The notes: generated by a model not told the origin, from the letters alone. A DNA stretch of 62,518 nucleotides from Anthropogastromicrobium sp052273485 (GCA_052273485.1 DAVZID010000012.1:1-62518); one strand, 5' to 3'; shown: positions 25,833 through 35,535, counted from the first letter of the stretch. Made by a program: numbers and translations.

Positions 25833-26675
25833 ATGGCAGTTGATCTACACACGCATTCCTGCTGTTCGGACGGATCTTTTACACCGACTGAACTGATGGG
25901 ACTTGCATATGAGAAAAAACTTTCGGCAATCGCATTGACCGACCATGATACCGTAAGCGGAATCAAAGAGGCAAAGCAGGCAGCAAATGTGCTGTCGCTT
26001 ACATTGATTCCGGGAATCGAACTATCAAGCCTGTATGATCTGGGCAATTCAGTGAAGGAGTTTCACATTCTGGGGCTTGGCATCGACGAGACAGACGAAC
26101 CATTTTTAAAAAAGCTGGAAGCGTTTGGTGCGCTTCGTCAGAGCAGAAACGAGAAAATGCTGCGTCTGATCAGCGAAAAGGTTTTGCCAATTGACGAAGA
26201 TGAATTTTACGCGCGCTTCAACCGTTCGGTGATTACAAGAGCCCATTTTGCACAGTATCTTCACGAAAAAGGAGCCGTATCTTCTGTAAAAGAAGCGTTT
26301 GACCGTTATCTTGGAGATGGGATGCCGTGCTATGTCCCGAAAGAAGGAGTGACCGCAAAGGAGGCCATCGCCTGTATCTTATCGGCGGGAGGTCATCCAG
26401 TGTTAGCTCATCCAACGCTGTACCGTTTGGGGTCATCTGTGCTTGAGAATGCCGTAAAGGATTTAAAAGCATCTGGCCTTGAGGGAATCGAGGCAGTGTA
26501 CTCAACCTATACATTGGCACAGGAGCGCGAGATTCGTGCGCTTGCCGCAAAATATGAACTTCACATGACCGGAGGATCGGATTTTCACGGAACACCGAAG
26601 CCGGATATTCAGCTTGGAACAGGCCGTGGCAATCTTTACGTGCCGGATGAGTTTGCGAAGTGGCTGCTTGCATAA
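25833..26675 (+). CDS. PHP-domain metal-dependent phosphoesterase (RNase AM/YciV-like)
   Basis: Metal-dependent phosphoesterase of the PHP family. Metal-ligand motifs are clear: DLHTHSCCSDG (His6, His8), LTDHDT, the GIEL segment, and GSDFHG near residue 250. The closest characterised relatives hydrolyse 3',5'-nucleoside bisphosphates or trim RNA 5' ends, so a role in pAp or oligonucleotide turnover is inferred; nrnA in this window would overlap in substrate. 280 residues, cytoplasmic. AAGGAGAAA precedes the ATG. Confidence 0.85.
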   Translation: MAVDLHTHSCCSDGSFTPTELMGLAYEKKLSAIALTDHDTVSGIKEAKQAANVLSLTLIPGIELSSLYDLGNSVKEFHILGLGIDETDEPFLKKLEAFGALRQSRNEKMLRLISEKVLPIDEDEFYARFNRSVITRAHFAQYLHEKGAVSSVKEAFDRYLGDGMPCYVPKEGVTAKEAIACILSAGGHPVLAHPTLYRLGSSVLENAVKDLKASGLEGIEAVYSTYTLAQEREIRALAAKYELHMTGGSDFHGTPKPDIQLGTGRGNLYVPDEFAKWLLA

Positions 26676-26738
26676 ATGCTCATAACAGCTATCATAACAT
26701 AAACAGAAATTGATGTCCAGTAAGAAAGGGGATTTACC

Positions 26739-27461
26739 ATGATACAGCAAGAAATCCAGAATTGGATCTATGAAATAAAGGAGGTAGATGCGCTCAGTGC
26801 AAAGGCACTGCTTCGTGTTTACGAGCAGCTTGGCTTAAGCGCAGCATCGGATCGTCTCAGTGCGATTGCCAGCACAAACGAAGCATCAGACGTTGAGTAT
26901 GGCAGTGTATGGCTTTGGATGATTGAGCGAAATCCAGAAAGGCGCGAGGCTGTAAATAAGCTTCGCGAAGAATTGACCGCAAAATATTGCGGCGAAAACA
27001 GCAAGAATGTGCATTTAACCGGTCGTCAGGTGTTTTTTGAGTTGACATTTTTCACCGAATATGAGACAAAGTATGGAACACTTCAGTATTACGAGAATAT
27101 TTACCGTCAGCTGTGCCAAGTTGAAGCATCTGAGCGCAATGGCTGGTATTTGTATGGTCTGACTCAGGTTAAAAAGGCGATGAAGGAAGGTGTCTTTGAG
27201 TATCAGGCGCAGATCACTGCACTTTTTAAGGAAACCTTTGCGGCACTTCGTGAAACCTTTACGACACTCGATCCGATGCAGCGAATTTTAATTCTGGCAG
27301 CTGCCTATGAAGCGTGTGATCAGAAAATTTTGCTTTCCTATAAATACCAGAGTATGCTTCACGAGTGGTATCGCGTTGTTAGCCGTCATGAGCATAAGAG
27401 CGCTGAGCTTGAGGCAGCGATGGTGTTGATGGAGATGGCAAAACAGAAATTAGAAGCATAA
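26739..27461 (+). CDS. Uncharacterised helical protein
   Basis: I do not recognise a family. The 240-residue product is acidic, apparently all-alpha, and rich in aromatic residues (WIYEIKEVDALSAKALL at the N-terminus; KYQSMLHEWYRVV near the end). It has no signal peptide, membrane segment or obvious catalytic motif. The gene has a good AAGAAAGGGG ribosome site and lies 63 bases after the PHP gene and 32 bases before the GH28 gene on the same strand. The position suggests, without proving, a link to carbohydrate use. Confidence 0.7.
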   Translation: MIQQEIQNWIYEIKEVDALSAKALLRVYEQLGLSAASDRLSAIASTNEASDVEYGSVWLWMIERNPERREAVNKLREELTAKYCGENSKNVHLTGRQVFFELTFFTEYETKYGTLQYYENIYRQLCQVEASERNGWYLYGLTQVKKAMKEGVFEYQAQITALFKETFAALRETFTTLDPMQRILILAAAYEACDQKILLSYKYQSMLHEWYRVVSRHEHKSAELEAAMVLMEMAKQKLEA

Positions 27462-27493
27462 CGGGAACAATAAATAAAAAAGAGGAGCTTATC

Positions 27494-29062
27494 ATGAATT
27501 ATCATATACTATTCTGCTCATCCAGACATGTGACCATTGAGTTGGATGAGGATGCGATTTACGAAACTGCAAGCTATGAGATCTGGGTAAACGGTCAGCT
27601 AAAGGGAATTTTTCACAAAATGATTCAGACGATTGACGGATTGCTGCCAGATACCGATTATGAGATCATGTTGGTGCGTGCAAACGAGGAATCCGAGACG
27701 ATTACCTTCCACACCGAGCCGGAACCAATCACCTTAAATGTAAAAGAATTTGGTGCATTTGGCGATGGTGTTCACGATGACACGAGTGCGATTCAGGCGG
27801 CGATTTTGTGCTGTCCGGAGAAGGCAAGAGTTTTGATTCCAAAGGGAACCTATCCAGTAACGGCTCTGTTTTTAAAGAGCGATATGATTCTCGAGTTGCA
27901 GGAGGGAGCAACCTTAGCTGGTATTTATGACCGCGAGCGCACACCAATTCTGCCGGGACAGATCGAGTATGACAAAGAGGATGGCTACTATAACCTCGGC
28001 AGCTGGGAGGGCAACCCACTTGACAGCTTTGCATCTATGATTACGGGTATTCATGTAAAGAATGTAACGATCTGTGGTAAGGGCGTTCTGGATGGACGTG
28101 CTGATTTTGAGAACTGGTGGAGTCGCCCGAAGGATAAGATTCGCGCATGGAGACCGCGAATGATTTTCTTAAATCACTGTGAGAACATTACCGTTGTTGG
28201 CATTACGGTGCAAAATTCACCGGCATGGAACCTTCATCCGTATTTCTCGAACAACATTCGCTTCCTTGATATGGAAGTAAAGGGACCGGCAAACTCTCAC
28301 AATACCGATGGCTGTGATCCAGAGTCTTGTACCAATGTGGAGATTGCAGGTGTTCATTTCTCCGTTGGCGATGATTGTATCGCAATCAAGTCTGGAAAGA
28401 TCTACATGGGCAAGAAGTTTAAGGTTCCGTCCAAGCACATTCATGTCCGCCAGTCCTGGATGCAGGATGGCCATGGTGCCGTTACCGTTGGAAGTGAAAT
28501 TGCAGCTGGTGTTGATGATATTCATATTTCAAAGTGTCGTTTTTCCAATACCGACAGAGGTCTTCGCGTGAAGACAAGACGTGGACGCGGAAAGGATTCG
28601 GTATTAAAAGGGATTGTATTCGAGGATCTGGAGTTAGAGGGCGTAAAGGCACCGTTTGTTGTAAATAGCTTTTACTTCTGTGATCCGGATGGACGTACCG
28701 AGTATGTTGGCACGAAGGAAGCGCTTCCGGTGGATGACCGCACACCAAAGATTGAATCCTTAGAGTTTCGCAATATTGTCTGCCATAATGCACATTATTG
28801 TGGTGCGTACATCTACGGCCTTCCGGAGCAGAAGATTGAGCGACTGGTATTTGATAATGTTTCTATCACGTATGCAAAAGATGCACAGACTGGTGTTGCA
28901 GCGATGATGATGGGCTGTGAGCCAGCGAGTCGCCTTGGCCTTGTGGTTGGAAATGTCAAGAAGCTTGTGCTTCACAATGTGTCCATCGACGGACAGGAGG
29001 GTGAGAGACTTTGCCTGACTGGTGTTGAGGATGTGGAGGAAGATGGCTCCCCGGAAGATTAA
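27494..29062 (+). CDS. Cytoplasmic GH28 polygalacturonase-type glycosidase
   Basis: Right-handed beta-helix hydrolase of family GH28, acting on galacturonic acid or rhamnogalacturonan backbones. Catalytic features: NTDG at 270-273 with Asp275, the Asp293-Asp294 pair in GDDCIAIKSG, His327 in DGHGAVTVGSE, and the basic RVKTRRGRG segment in place of RIK. An N-terminal fibronectin III-like module (about 1-75) precedes the helix. No signal peptide is present, so it should act inside the cell on imported pectin oligosaccharides, probably as an exo-enzyme. 522 residues. Confidence 0.9.
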   Translation: MNYHILFCSSRHVTIELDEDAIYETASYEIWVNGQLKGIFHKMIQTIDGLLPDTDYEIMLVRANEESETITFHTEPEPITLNVKEFGAFGDGVHDDTSAIQAAILCCPEKARVLIPKGTYPVTALFLKSDMILELQEGATLAGIYDRERTPILPGQIEYDKEDGYYNLGSWEGNPLDSFASMITGIHVKNVTICGKGVLDGRADFENWWSRPKDKIRAWRPRMIFLNHCENITVVGITVQNSPAWNLHPYFSNNIRFLDMEVKGPANSHNTDGCDPESCTNVEIAGVHFSVGDDCIAIKSGKIYMGKKFKVPSKHIHVRQSWMQDGHGAVTVGSEIAAGVDDIHISKCRFSNTDRGLRVKTRRGRGKDSVLKGIVFEDLELEGVKAPFVVNSFYFCDPDGRTEYVGTKEALPVDDRTPKIESLEFRNIVCHNAHYCGAYIYGLPEQKIERLVFDNVSITYAKDAQTGVAAMMMGCEPASRLGLVVGNVKKLVLHNVSIDGQEGERLCLTGVEDVEEDGSPED

Positions 29063-29320
29063 CGAAAGGTGAAGTGTGGTTAATCGGAAGGATTATTATT
29101 AATGGATCTTGTTTTCTGTGGAATTATTTTTATTCGCCGGTATCGTTCGCAGAAGTGGACACAATTTCGTTTGATTTAAATTCGTGTCATATGTGTCATA
29201 TAGATGTTTGAAATGATAAAATAGAATATAAAATATAAAATGTAACAAAAAATGTTCGGGAAGCCTTATTTTAAGCGGATTCTCGAACATTTTCAGTAAC
29301 TATGCAAAAATAATAAAAAG
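29063..29320 (+). other. AT-rich intergenic region after the GH28 gene
   Basis: 258 bases with no gene. It contains a 9-base tandem duplication (gtgtcatat at 29184-29192 and 29193-29201), an AT-rich tract around 29213-29245 and the terminator described separately. Confidence 0.6.
29247..29293 (-). terminator. Intrinsic terminator of tRNA-Ser
   Basis: aaaatgttcgggaa and ttctcgaacatttt form a stem of about 14 bp with few mismatches. Read on the minus strand it is followed by TTTTTTGTT, so it terminates tRNA-Ser. On the plus strand it may also stop GH28 transcripts, though the T-run there is shorter. Confidence 0.75.
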
Positions 29321-29408
29321 CGGAGCGAGTGGGATTTGAACCCACGTGCCCGGAAACGGACAACCGCATTTCGAGTGCGGCTCGTTATGACCACTTCGAT
29401 ATCGCTCC
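29321..29408 (-). tRNA. tRNA-Ser (CGA)
   Basis: An 88-base class II tRNA on the minus strand. Acceptor strands ggagcga and tcgctcc pair. The anticodon stem ccgca/tgcgg holds the loop CTCGAAA, so the anticodon is CGA and it reads TCG. A long variable arm (ttgtccg...cgggcac) identifies it as serine. The T-loop is TTCAAAT and the discriminator is G. No CCA is encoded. Confidence 0.95.
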
Positions 29409-29439
29409 ACATAGCAGAAATATATCTGCACTGTTTGAT

Positions 29440-29469
29440 AGTTTACTATAAAAATGGTCATGTTGTCAA
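29440..29469 (-). promoter_or_regulatory. Promoter of tRNA-Ser
   Basis: On the minus strand TTGACA (29469-29464) is followed after 18 bases by TAAACT (29445-29440), about 31 bases before the tRNA. The -35 is perfect and the -10 only fair. Confidence 0.55.
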
Positions 29470-29553
29470 GGATTTTTTGTGTTTTCTCCATGGAAATTAT
29501 AGTTTACGTTACAAATTCGATTGCTTGTCTGTATAGTTTTTTAACCTCTTGCA

Positions 29554-29589
29554 AAAAATACTTCTTGTATCAAAGCAGGAGGTATTTTT
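29554..29589 (+). promoter_or_regulatory. AU-rich hairpin around the tepA ribosome-binding site
   Basis: aaaaatac (29554-29561) can pair with gtattttt (29582-29589), the bases directly before the ATG. The loop carries the strong AGGAGG site (29577-29582), whose last base enters the stem. The stem is weak and would open readily, so any control would be temperature- or factor-sensitive; this is inferred only. Confidence 0.4.
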
Positions 29590-30348
29590 ATGCAGAAAGT
29601 TGAACAAGAATTAGAACAAAATAACGATAATACAGATGAAAAATTAAAGGATCAGCAGGAGCAAATTCGTGAGAGCGGAGAGGTACTGCTAGATGAAAAT
29701 GCACAGCAACACAAAATTTTCTTATTAAATATTATTGGGGAGATAGAAGGCCATGAATGTCTGGCTTCCAATCTCAAAACTACAAAGTATGAGCATGTGC
29801 TGCCACAGTTAGCGCAGATTGAGGACAGCCGTGAGGTGGACGGGCTGTTAATGTTAATCAATACAGTAGGCGGCGATGTGGAAGCAGGTCTTGCAATCTC
29901 GGAAATGATTGCGAGTATGTCGATCCCGAGTGTGTCACTGGTACTTGGTGGAAGCCATTCGATTGGCGTGCCGCTTGCAGTGTCATCTGATTATTCCTTT
30001 ATTGTGCCAACAGCGACAATGATGATTCATCCAGTGCGCTTAAATGGAATGATCATCGGCGTGCGTCAAAGCTATGATTATTTTAAGAAAATTCAGGATC
30101 GCATCACGGGCTTTGTAACAAAGCATTGCGCGATCCCGCAGGCGCGTCTGTTAGAACTGATGATGGATACCGAGACGCTAACAAGAGACGTTGGTTCGAT
30201 TCTGGTGGGGGAAGAAGCGGTAACGGAAGGACTGATTCATGAGGTTGGTGGAATAAAAGAGGCCATGGCAAAACTTCATGAACTGATTGAAAAAAACAAA
30301 CACATGTGTTATACTAAAACGGTTATGTCAGAAAAGGAAGTAGAATAA
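29590..30348 (+). CDS. tepA: ClpP-fold serine protease TepA
   Basis: Membrane-less ClpP/crotonase-fold serine protease of the TepA group, called translocation-enhancing protein in Bacillus because it affects secretion. The likely nucleophile is Ser124 in GGSHSIGVPL and the general base His147 in MMIHPVRLNG. The N-terminus is charged and Gln/Glu-rich (about 1-40) and there is no signal peptide. Unlike ClpP it lacks an obvious ClpX-binding context. Its place directly before ftsK/spoIIIE matches the Bacillus order and supports the call. 252 residues. Confidence 0.87.
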   Translation: MQKVEQELEQNNDNTDEKLKDQQEQIRESGEVLLDENAQQHKIFLLNIIGEIEGHECLASNLKTTKYEHVLPQLAQIEDSREVDGLLMLINTVGGDVEAGLAISEMIASMSIPSVSLVLGGSHSIGVPLAVSSDYSFIVPTATMMIHPVRLNGMIIGVRQSYDYFKKIQDRITGFVTKHCAIPQARLLELMMDTETLTRDVGSILVGEEAVTEGLIHEVGGIKEAMAKLHELIEKNKHMCYTKTVMSEKEVE

Positions 30349-30438
30349 ATCTTGAAAAGAGGCTTATTCTAAGACGTTTAAAAGGGAAAAACGGCTTTCG
30401 GTATAACAAAATAACTTGAAATGAAAGGAAGGGGAATC

Positions 30439-33400
30439 ATGGCTGCAGCACAAAAAAAGCCAACAGGAGCAGCGAAAACGACGGCGTCAAAAAGCAGTAG
30501 CAGCACAGCAGGAAAGAAGACACAGACTGCTGGCACAGGAAAAAAGCAACCGCCAAAGAAAGCATCGTCATCAAAGCCATCTGCTGCAAGGGCGTCCGCA
30601 TCAAAAGCATCTTCGTACACTGCGGCAGCGAAGACAGGCGGTAAAAAAACAGCGGCGAAAGGATATTCATCTTCCGCAAAGAGAAAAAAGACCAGTTCAA
30701 AAAATCAAGTACAGGCTGATTATACAATCGCAAAGGACATTGCGGTAATTGCCGTATTTGTATTCGGCGTAATTTTGCAGTTAAGCTGTTTTTTTACAGG
30801 CGGAGGTCTGATGCGGCTACTGCATACATATAATTTTGGCTGGTTTGGAGTAATGGCTTATGTTATGCCAATTCTTTTGTTCCTTCTGCCATGTTTTATT
30901 ATTAGCAACTGGCACAATCACGGTTTGTTTCAGAAAGTAGCAGCTGTTGTGCTATTGTTTTTGTCCATTGAGACGATTTTATCCATTGTCTATGAGACGT
31001 CTAATATGTTCCCTATGGGAGGCGGTTTGGTTGGCCATGCGATATACAATGGATTGTATCGTGCAGTTGGCACAATTGGCGCATTTGTGATTGCATTTGC
31101 ACTCCTTTTTATCAGTGTCGTACTGTTTTTTGGACACTCCGTTGTGGTTGAGCTTCATCAGAATTCAAAAAATGCATACCGAGCTGTTTCTTCACACCAT
31201 AAGATTCAGCAGGGACGACGCAAGATTCGTGCGCAGGAGAAGCGATTGCATAGAGAGCAGGAGGAAAATGAACAGCTTGAGATGCAGCGTATTCGTCTGG
31301 AAAATTTGCAAAGGCAGCGACAGGAAATTCTTGAAAAGAAAAATATCAATCGAGAATTTGTGAATATTCAGCTAGAAGAGAGTAAGCGCCGCGAGCAACA
31401 AAATCGTGAATTGCTAAAGAAACAGAATGCGCGGGTAAAAAGAGAGCTGCGTACCAATACGGAGCTTGAAGAAGAAGACCGCAGCATGAAGGAGATTGTG
31501 CTTGGAAAAGAGGATCCGAGTGAAAAGAAACTTGGAGCAACGGCGCTAGAAGAGCAACAAAATAAACTAGTTGAAGAAACAGAGAAATTAAAAGACAAAG
31601 AAGATGAGTTAACCGTAGATACAGAAGCTAAGAAAGCTGCATCAGCACAAAAGCCACCGAGCATGTTCATTGAGGGCGAAGAAATTTCGTCCGATTTTTC
31701 AAGCCTTTTTGAAAATTCAGGTGATAGTCTTTCAAGACCAATTAAGCTAGAGGTAAGCAAAAAGGAGCAAAAGACATCCGCTGACTTAGATGACGGTTGG
31801 ATACGTGAACCAGAAAATTCGGAGATTGACAAGACAGAAAAATCAGAATCAAAGGATGATTCCGTAGCGTTTGATCAATTGGAACAAATGATCGTGGAAA
31901 AAGCAAGTGATTCGGACGATACCGATCACGTTACTGGTTCTGAAAATAGTACAGCGGACACAAATACGGTTAATAATATAGATACCTTTGATGTATCGGA
32001 TTCGTCTTTCACAGAAGATCTTTCCGGCGAATCAGTGGCGGGAGATGAGTCGGTGGATTACCGTATGCTCATGAGAGATACAAAGAACACCGGCAAACAT
32101 GATGAGGATGAATCGGTATATACAAAGACGGTTCGCACGGCAACTGGAAAGGTCATTACCGTTGAGTTAGACGGTCTTCCGGGAGAAAACAAGCGCCCGA
32201 AGGATTCGGCAGCGATTAAGGAAAAACTTGATCAGTACGACGAGAAGGTTGTTCCGATCGCCTACGAGGAGCCAAAGGAATACATTTTTCCGTCGACGGA
32301 TCTTCTGACACCGGGAAGCACATCTGGCAAAGGTCGTGAGGAGCTTGCGCGCAGCATGCAGGAAACGGCAGACAAGCTAAAGCGCACGCTGCAGGATTTT
32401 GGTGTAGGTGTGACGATTACCAATATTAGCCGTGGTCCGAGCGTTACCCGTTATGAGTTACAGCCTGAACAAGGTGTTAAGGTCAGCAAGATTGTGAATC
32501 TGGCCGATGATATTAAGCTCAATCTGGCGGCAGAGGATATTCGTATCGAGGCACCGATTCCAGGCAAGGCAGCGATTGGCATCGAGGTTCCAAATAAGGA
32601 AAAGCAGATGGTTGCGTTCCGTGACCTTCTTGAAAGTGACGAGTTTATTAAGGCAAAGTCAAAAACTGTTTTTGCGGCAGGAAAGGACATTGCAGGAAAA
32701 ACAGTCGTCGCAGATATCGAAAAGATGCCACATCTTCTGATTGCCGGACAGACCGGCTCCGGAAAATCGGTCTGCATCAATACAATTATCATGAGTATCC
32801 TTTACAAAGCAAGGCCATCTGAGGTAAAATTGATTATGATCGATCCAAAGGTTGTTGAGCTTAGTGTTTATAATGGTATTCCACATCTTCTGATTCCGGT
32901 TGTCACCGATCCGAAGAAGGCCGCCGCCGCATTAAACTGGGCGGTAAATGAGATGGAAGAGCGCTACAAAAAGTTCGCCCAGCATAAGGCAAGGAATATC
33001 ATTGGCTATAACGCCCAGATTGATCAGATTGAGGATGTTCCAGGCAAGGATCGCCCGGAGAAGATTCCTCAGATCATCGTCATTGTCGACGAGTTGGCAG
33101 ATTTGATGATGACGGCTGGAACTGATGTGGAGGATGCCATTCAAAAGCTGGCGCAGAAGGCCAGAGCGGCCGGTATTCATTTGATTATTGCAACACAGCG
33201 TCCGTCGGTAAATGTCATTACCGGTGTAATTAAGGCAAATATTCCATCGCGAATTGCTTTTAGTGTTGCCAGCGGAATTGATTCCAGAACCATTCTGGAT
33301 GAGACGGGAGCAGAGAAGCTTCTTGGAAAGGGCGATATGCTGTTCCATCCGTATTACATCAATAAGCCAGTCCGTGTTCAGGGCGCATTTGTGTCCGATG

Positions 33401-33738
33401 ACGAGGTGACGGAAGTAGTCAACTTCTTGACACAGCAGCAGAATGTAAAAGGCGGCGAGATTAACACAAACATTGATCTTCAGGCCAACATGCCGGGAAG
33501 CAAGCTTCCAGGTGGTGAGCAGGACGAGCTGTTTGAGACAGCCGGACGCTTTATCATTGAGCAGGAGAAGGCATCCATCGGCAATTTACAGCGCCACCTT
33601 CGAATCGGCTTTAATCGCGCCGCACGCATCATGGACCAGCTCTATGCGGCTGGAGTGGTCAGCAAAGATGAAGGAACAAAACCGCGCAAGGTCTTAATGA
33701 AGGCCGAAGAGTTTGAGGAGTACTTAGCAGGCAGATAA
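30439..33738 (+). CDS. ftsK: DNA translocase FtsK/SpoIIIE
   Basis: Septal ATP-driven DNA pump that clears chromosome from the division or sporulation septum. It starts with a Lys/Ala/Ser low-complexity segment (about 1-95), then four membrane helices (about 100-230), a coiled-coil and acidic linker (about 250-600), the alpha/beta motor with GQTGSGKS at 770-777 and VDELADLMM, and a C-terminal winged-helix gamma domain that reads KOPS/SRS sites. I start at ATG 30439 behind AAGGAAGGGG; an upstream in-frame ATG (30421) overlaps the ribosome site. 1099 residues, long because of the linker. Confidence 0.95.
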   Translation: MAAAQKKPTGAAKTTASKSSSSTAGKKTQTAGTGKKQPPKKASSSKPSAARASASKASSYTAAAKTGGKKTAAKGYSSSAKRKKTSSKNQVQADYTIAKDIAVIAVFVFGVILQLSCFFTGGGLMRLLHTYNFGWFGVMAYVMPILLFLLPCFIISNWHNHGLFQKVAAVVLLFLSIETILSIVYETSNMFPMGGGLVGHAIYNGLYRAVGTIGAFVIAFALLFISVVLFFGHSVVVELHQNSKNAYRAVSSHHKIQQGRRKIRAQEKRLHREQEENEQLEMQRIRLENLQRQRQEILEKKNINREFVNIQLEESKRREQQNRELLKKQNARVKRELRTNTELEEEDRSMKEIVLGKEDPSEKKLGATALEEQQNKLVEETEKLKDKEDELTVDTEAKKAASAQKPPSMFIEGEEISSDFSSLFENSGDSLSRPIKLEVSKKEQKTSADLDDGWIREPENSEIDKTEKSESKDDSVAFDQLEQMIVEKASDSDDTDHVTGSENSTADTNTVNNIDTFDVSDSSFTEDLSGESVAGDESVDYRMLMRDTKNTGKHDEDESVYTKTVRTATGKVITVELDGLPGENKRPKDSAAIKEKLDQYDEKVVPIAYEEPKEYIFPSTDLLTPGSTSGKGREELARSMQETADKLKRTLQDFGVGVTITNISRGPSVTRYELQPEQGVKVSKIVNLADDIKLNLAAEDIRIEAPIPGKAAIGIEVPNKEKQMVAFRDLLESDEFIKAKSKTVFAAGKDIAGKTVVADIEKMPHLLIAGQTGSGKSVCINTIIMSILYKARPSEVKLIMIDPKVVELSVYNGIPHLLIPVVTDPKKAAAALNWAVNEMEERYKKFAQHKARNIIGYNAQIDQIEDVPGKDRPEKIPQIIVIVDELADLMMTAGTDVEDAIQKLAQKARAAGIHLIIATQRPSVNVITGVIKANIPSRIAFSVASGIDSRTILDETGAEKLLGKGDMLFHPYYINKPVRVQGAFVSDDEVTEVVNFLTQQQNVKGGEINTNIDLQANMPGSKLPGGEQDELFETAGRFIIEQEKASIGNLQRHLRIGFNRAARIMDQLYAAGVVSKDEGTKPRKVLMKAEEFEEYLAGR

Positions 33739-33841
33739 GCCATTCTAGAACTATCTGTATACTTAGGTATCATTTCAGACGAGATCTTTTTTGATAAGAT
33801 CGATCATAGTTTGCTACAAAGCACAAAAAGGAGGACATGTT

Positions 33842-35512
33842 ATGAAGACAGACATCCAAATCGCACAGGAGGCACAGATGCTGCCGATCCGCGAGGTAAC
33901 AGCAGGCTTTGGTATCACAGAGGATGACATGGAATTATATGGAAAGTATAAGGCAAAGCTTTCCGATGAACTGTGGAATCGTATTAAGGACAGACCAGAC
34001 GGAAAGCTCGTACTGGTAACTGCGATCAACCCGACTCCGGCAGGAGAGGGCAAGACGACCATCAGCATCGGTCTGACACAGGCACTCAATAAGATTGGCA
34101 AGAAGGCGATTGTTGCACTGCGCGAGCCTTCCCTTGGACCATGCTTTGGTGTAAAGGGTGGAGCTGCAGGCGGCGGTTACTCTCAGGTCGTTCCAATGGA
34201 GGATATGAACCTTCATTTTACTGGCGATTTCCATGCGATTACATCTGCAAACAATCTATTGGCTGCAATGTTAGACAACCATATCCAGCAGGGAAATGCG
34301 CTTCGCATTGATACCAGAAACATTGTCTGGAAGCGCTGTATCGACATGAATGACCGTGTTCTTCGTAATGTAGTTGTCGGTCTGGGCGCAAAGGCAGATG
34401 GTTTTGTTCGCGAAGATCACTTCGTTATTACCGTAGCATCTGAGATCATGGCAATTCTTTGCCTGTGCAGCAACATCCGTGATTTAAAAGAAAGACTGGG
34501 AAAGATTATTGTTGCATATAATATGGACGGAGAGCCCGTTACTGCTGCTGACTTAAAGGCAGTTGGCGCAATGGCAGCGCTGTTAAAGGATGCAATCAAG
34601 CCAAATGTCATTCAGACATTGGAGCACACACCGGCACTGGTACATGGCGGCCCATTCGCAAATATCGCACACGGCTGCAACAGCGTTAAGGCAACCAAGA
34701 TGGCATTGAAGCTGTCTGATATTGCAGTTACCGAGGCCGGATTTGGTGCGGATCTTGGCGCAGAGAAGTTTATGGATATCAAGTGCCGTGCAGCAGGTCT
34801 TCACCCGGATGCAGTTGTCATCGTGGCAACTGTAAAGGCATTAAAATACAACGGTGGTGTCAAAAAGGATGAGCTTTCTGCTCCAAATCTTGAGGCAGTC
34901 AAGAAGGGTATTGTAAATCTGGAGAAGCACATCGAGAATATCCAGAAGTTTGGCGTGCCGATTGTTGTCACACTGAACTCGTTCTTAACCGATACCGAGG
35001 AGGAATATGAGTATATTCGCCAGTTCTGTGAGGAGAGAGGATGCGAGTTTGCATTGTCCAAGGTATGGGCAGACGGCGGTGACGGTGGTATTGAATTAGC
35101 AAACAAGGTAATTCAGACACTTGAGACAAAGCCATCCAACTATCAGCCACTCTATCCGCTTGAGATGCCGTTAAAGGATAAGATTACCACAATTGCAAAG
35201 GAAATATACGGCGCAGACGGCGTGGTATTCCAGCCAGCTGCAAATCGTGCATTAAAGAAGTTAACAGAGCTTGGCTTTGGTGAACTTCCGGTATGTATGG
35301 CAAAGAACCAGTATTCTTTGTCAGATGATGCCAAGAAGTTAGGCAGACCGGAAAACTTCAAGATTACCGTTCGTGATGTCTATGTCAGTGCAGGTGCAGG
35401 ATTTGTCGTTGTTCTGACAGGCGATGTTATGACCATGCCAGGACTGCCAAAGGCACCGGCCGCATTCAATATTGATGTGGACGATAACGGCAACATTACA
35501 GGGCTGTTTTAA
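33842..35512 (+). CDS. fhs: Formate-tetrahydrofolate ligase
   Basis: ATP-dependent synthesis of 10-formyl-THF from formate, feeding purines, fMet and, in acetogens, the methyl branch of the Wood-Ljungdahl pathway. The P-loop is TPAGEGKTT at about 65-73, followed by the family segments LREPSLGPCFGVKGGAAGGGYSQ and the FHAITSANNLLAAM region. 556 residues, standard length. The start at ATG 33842 follows AAAAGGAGG; the frame extends 17 codons upstream without support. No other Wood-Ljungdahl genes are in the window, so acetogenesis is not implied. fmt downstream uses its product. Confidence 0.96.
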   Translation: MKTDIQIAQEAQMLPIREVTAGFGITEDDMELYGKYKAKLSDELWNRIKDRPDGKLVLVTAINPTPAGEGKTTISIGLTQALNKIGKKAIVALREPSLGPCFGVKGGAAGGGYSQVVPMEDMNLHFTGDFHAITSANNLLAAMLDNHIQQGNALRIDTRNIVWKRCIDMNDRVLRNVVVGLGAKADGFVREDHFVITVASEIMAILCLCSNIRDLKERLGKIIVAYNMDGEPVTAADLKAVGAMAALLKDAIKPNVIQTLEHTPALVHGGPFANIAHGCNSVKATKMALKLSDIAVTEAGFGADLGAEKFMDIKCRAAGLHPDAVVIVATVKALKYNGGVKKDELSAPNLEAVKKGIVNLEKHIENIQKFGVPIVVTLNSFLTDTEEEYEYIRQFCEERGCEFALSKVWADGGDGGIELANKVIQTLETKPSNYQPLYPLEMPLKDKITTIAKEIYGADGVVFQPAANRALKKLTELGFGELPVCMAKNQYSLSDDAKKLGRPENFKITVRDVYVSAGAGFVVVLTGDVMTMPGLPKAPAAFNIDVDDNGNITGLF

Positions 35513-35535
35513 CATAGTAAGAATCAGGAGGCTGA

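Noticed and set aside
33739..33841. A regulatory RNA upstream of fhs
   Set aside because: The gap is about 100 bases with only a short gatc-rich stem and no match to the tetrahydrofolate riboswitch as I know it.
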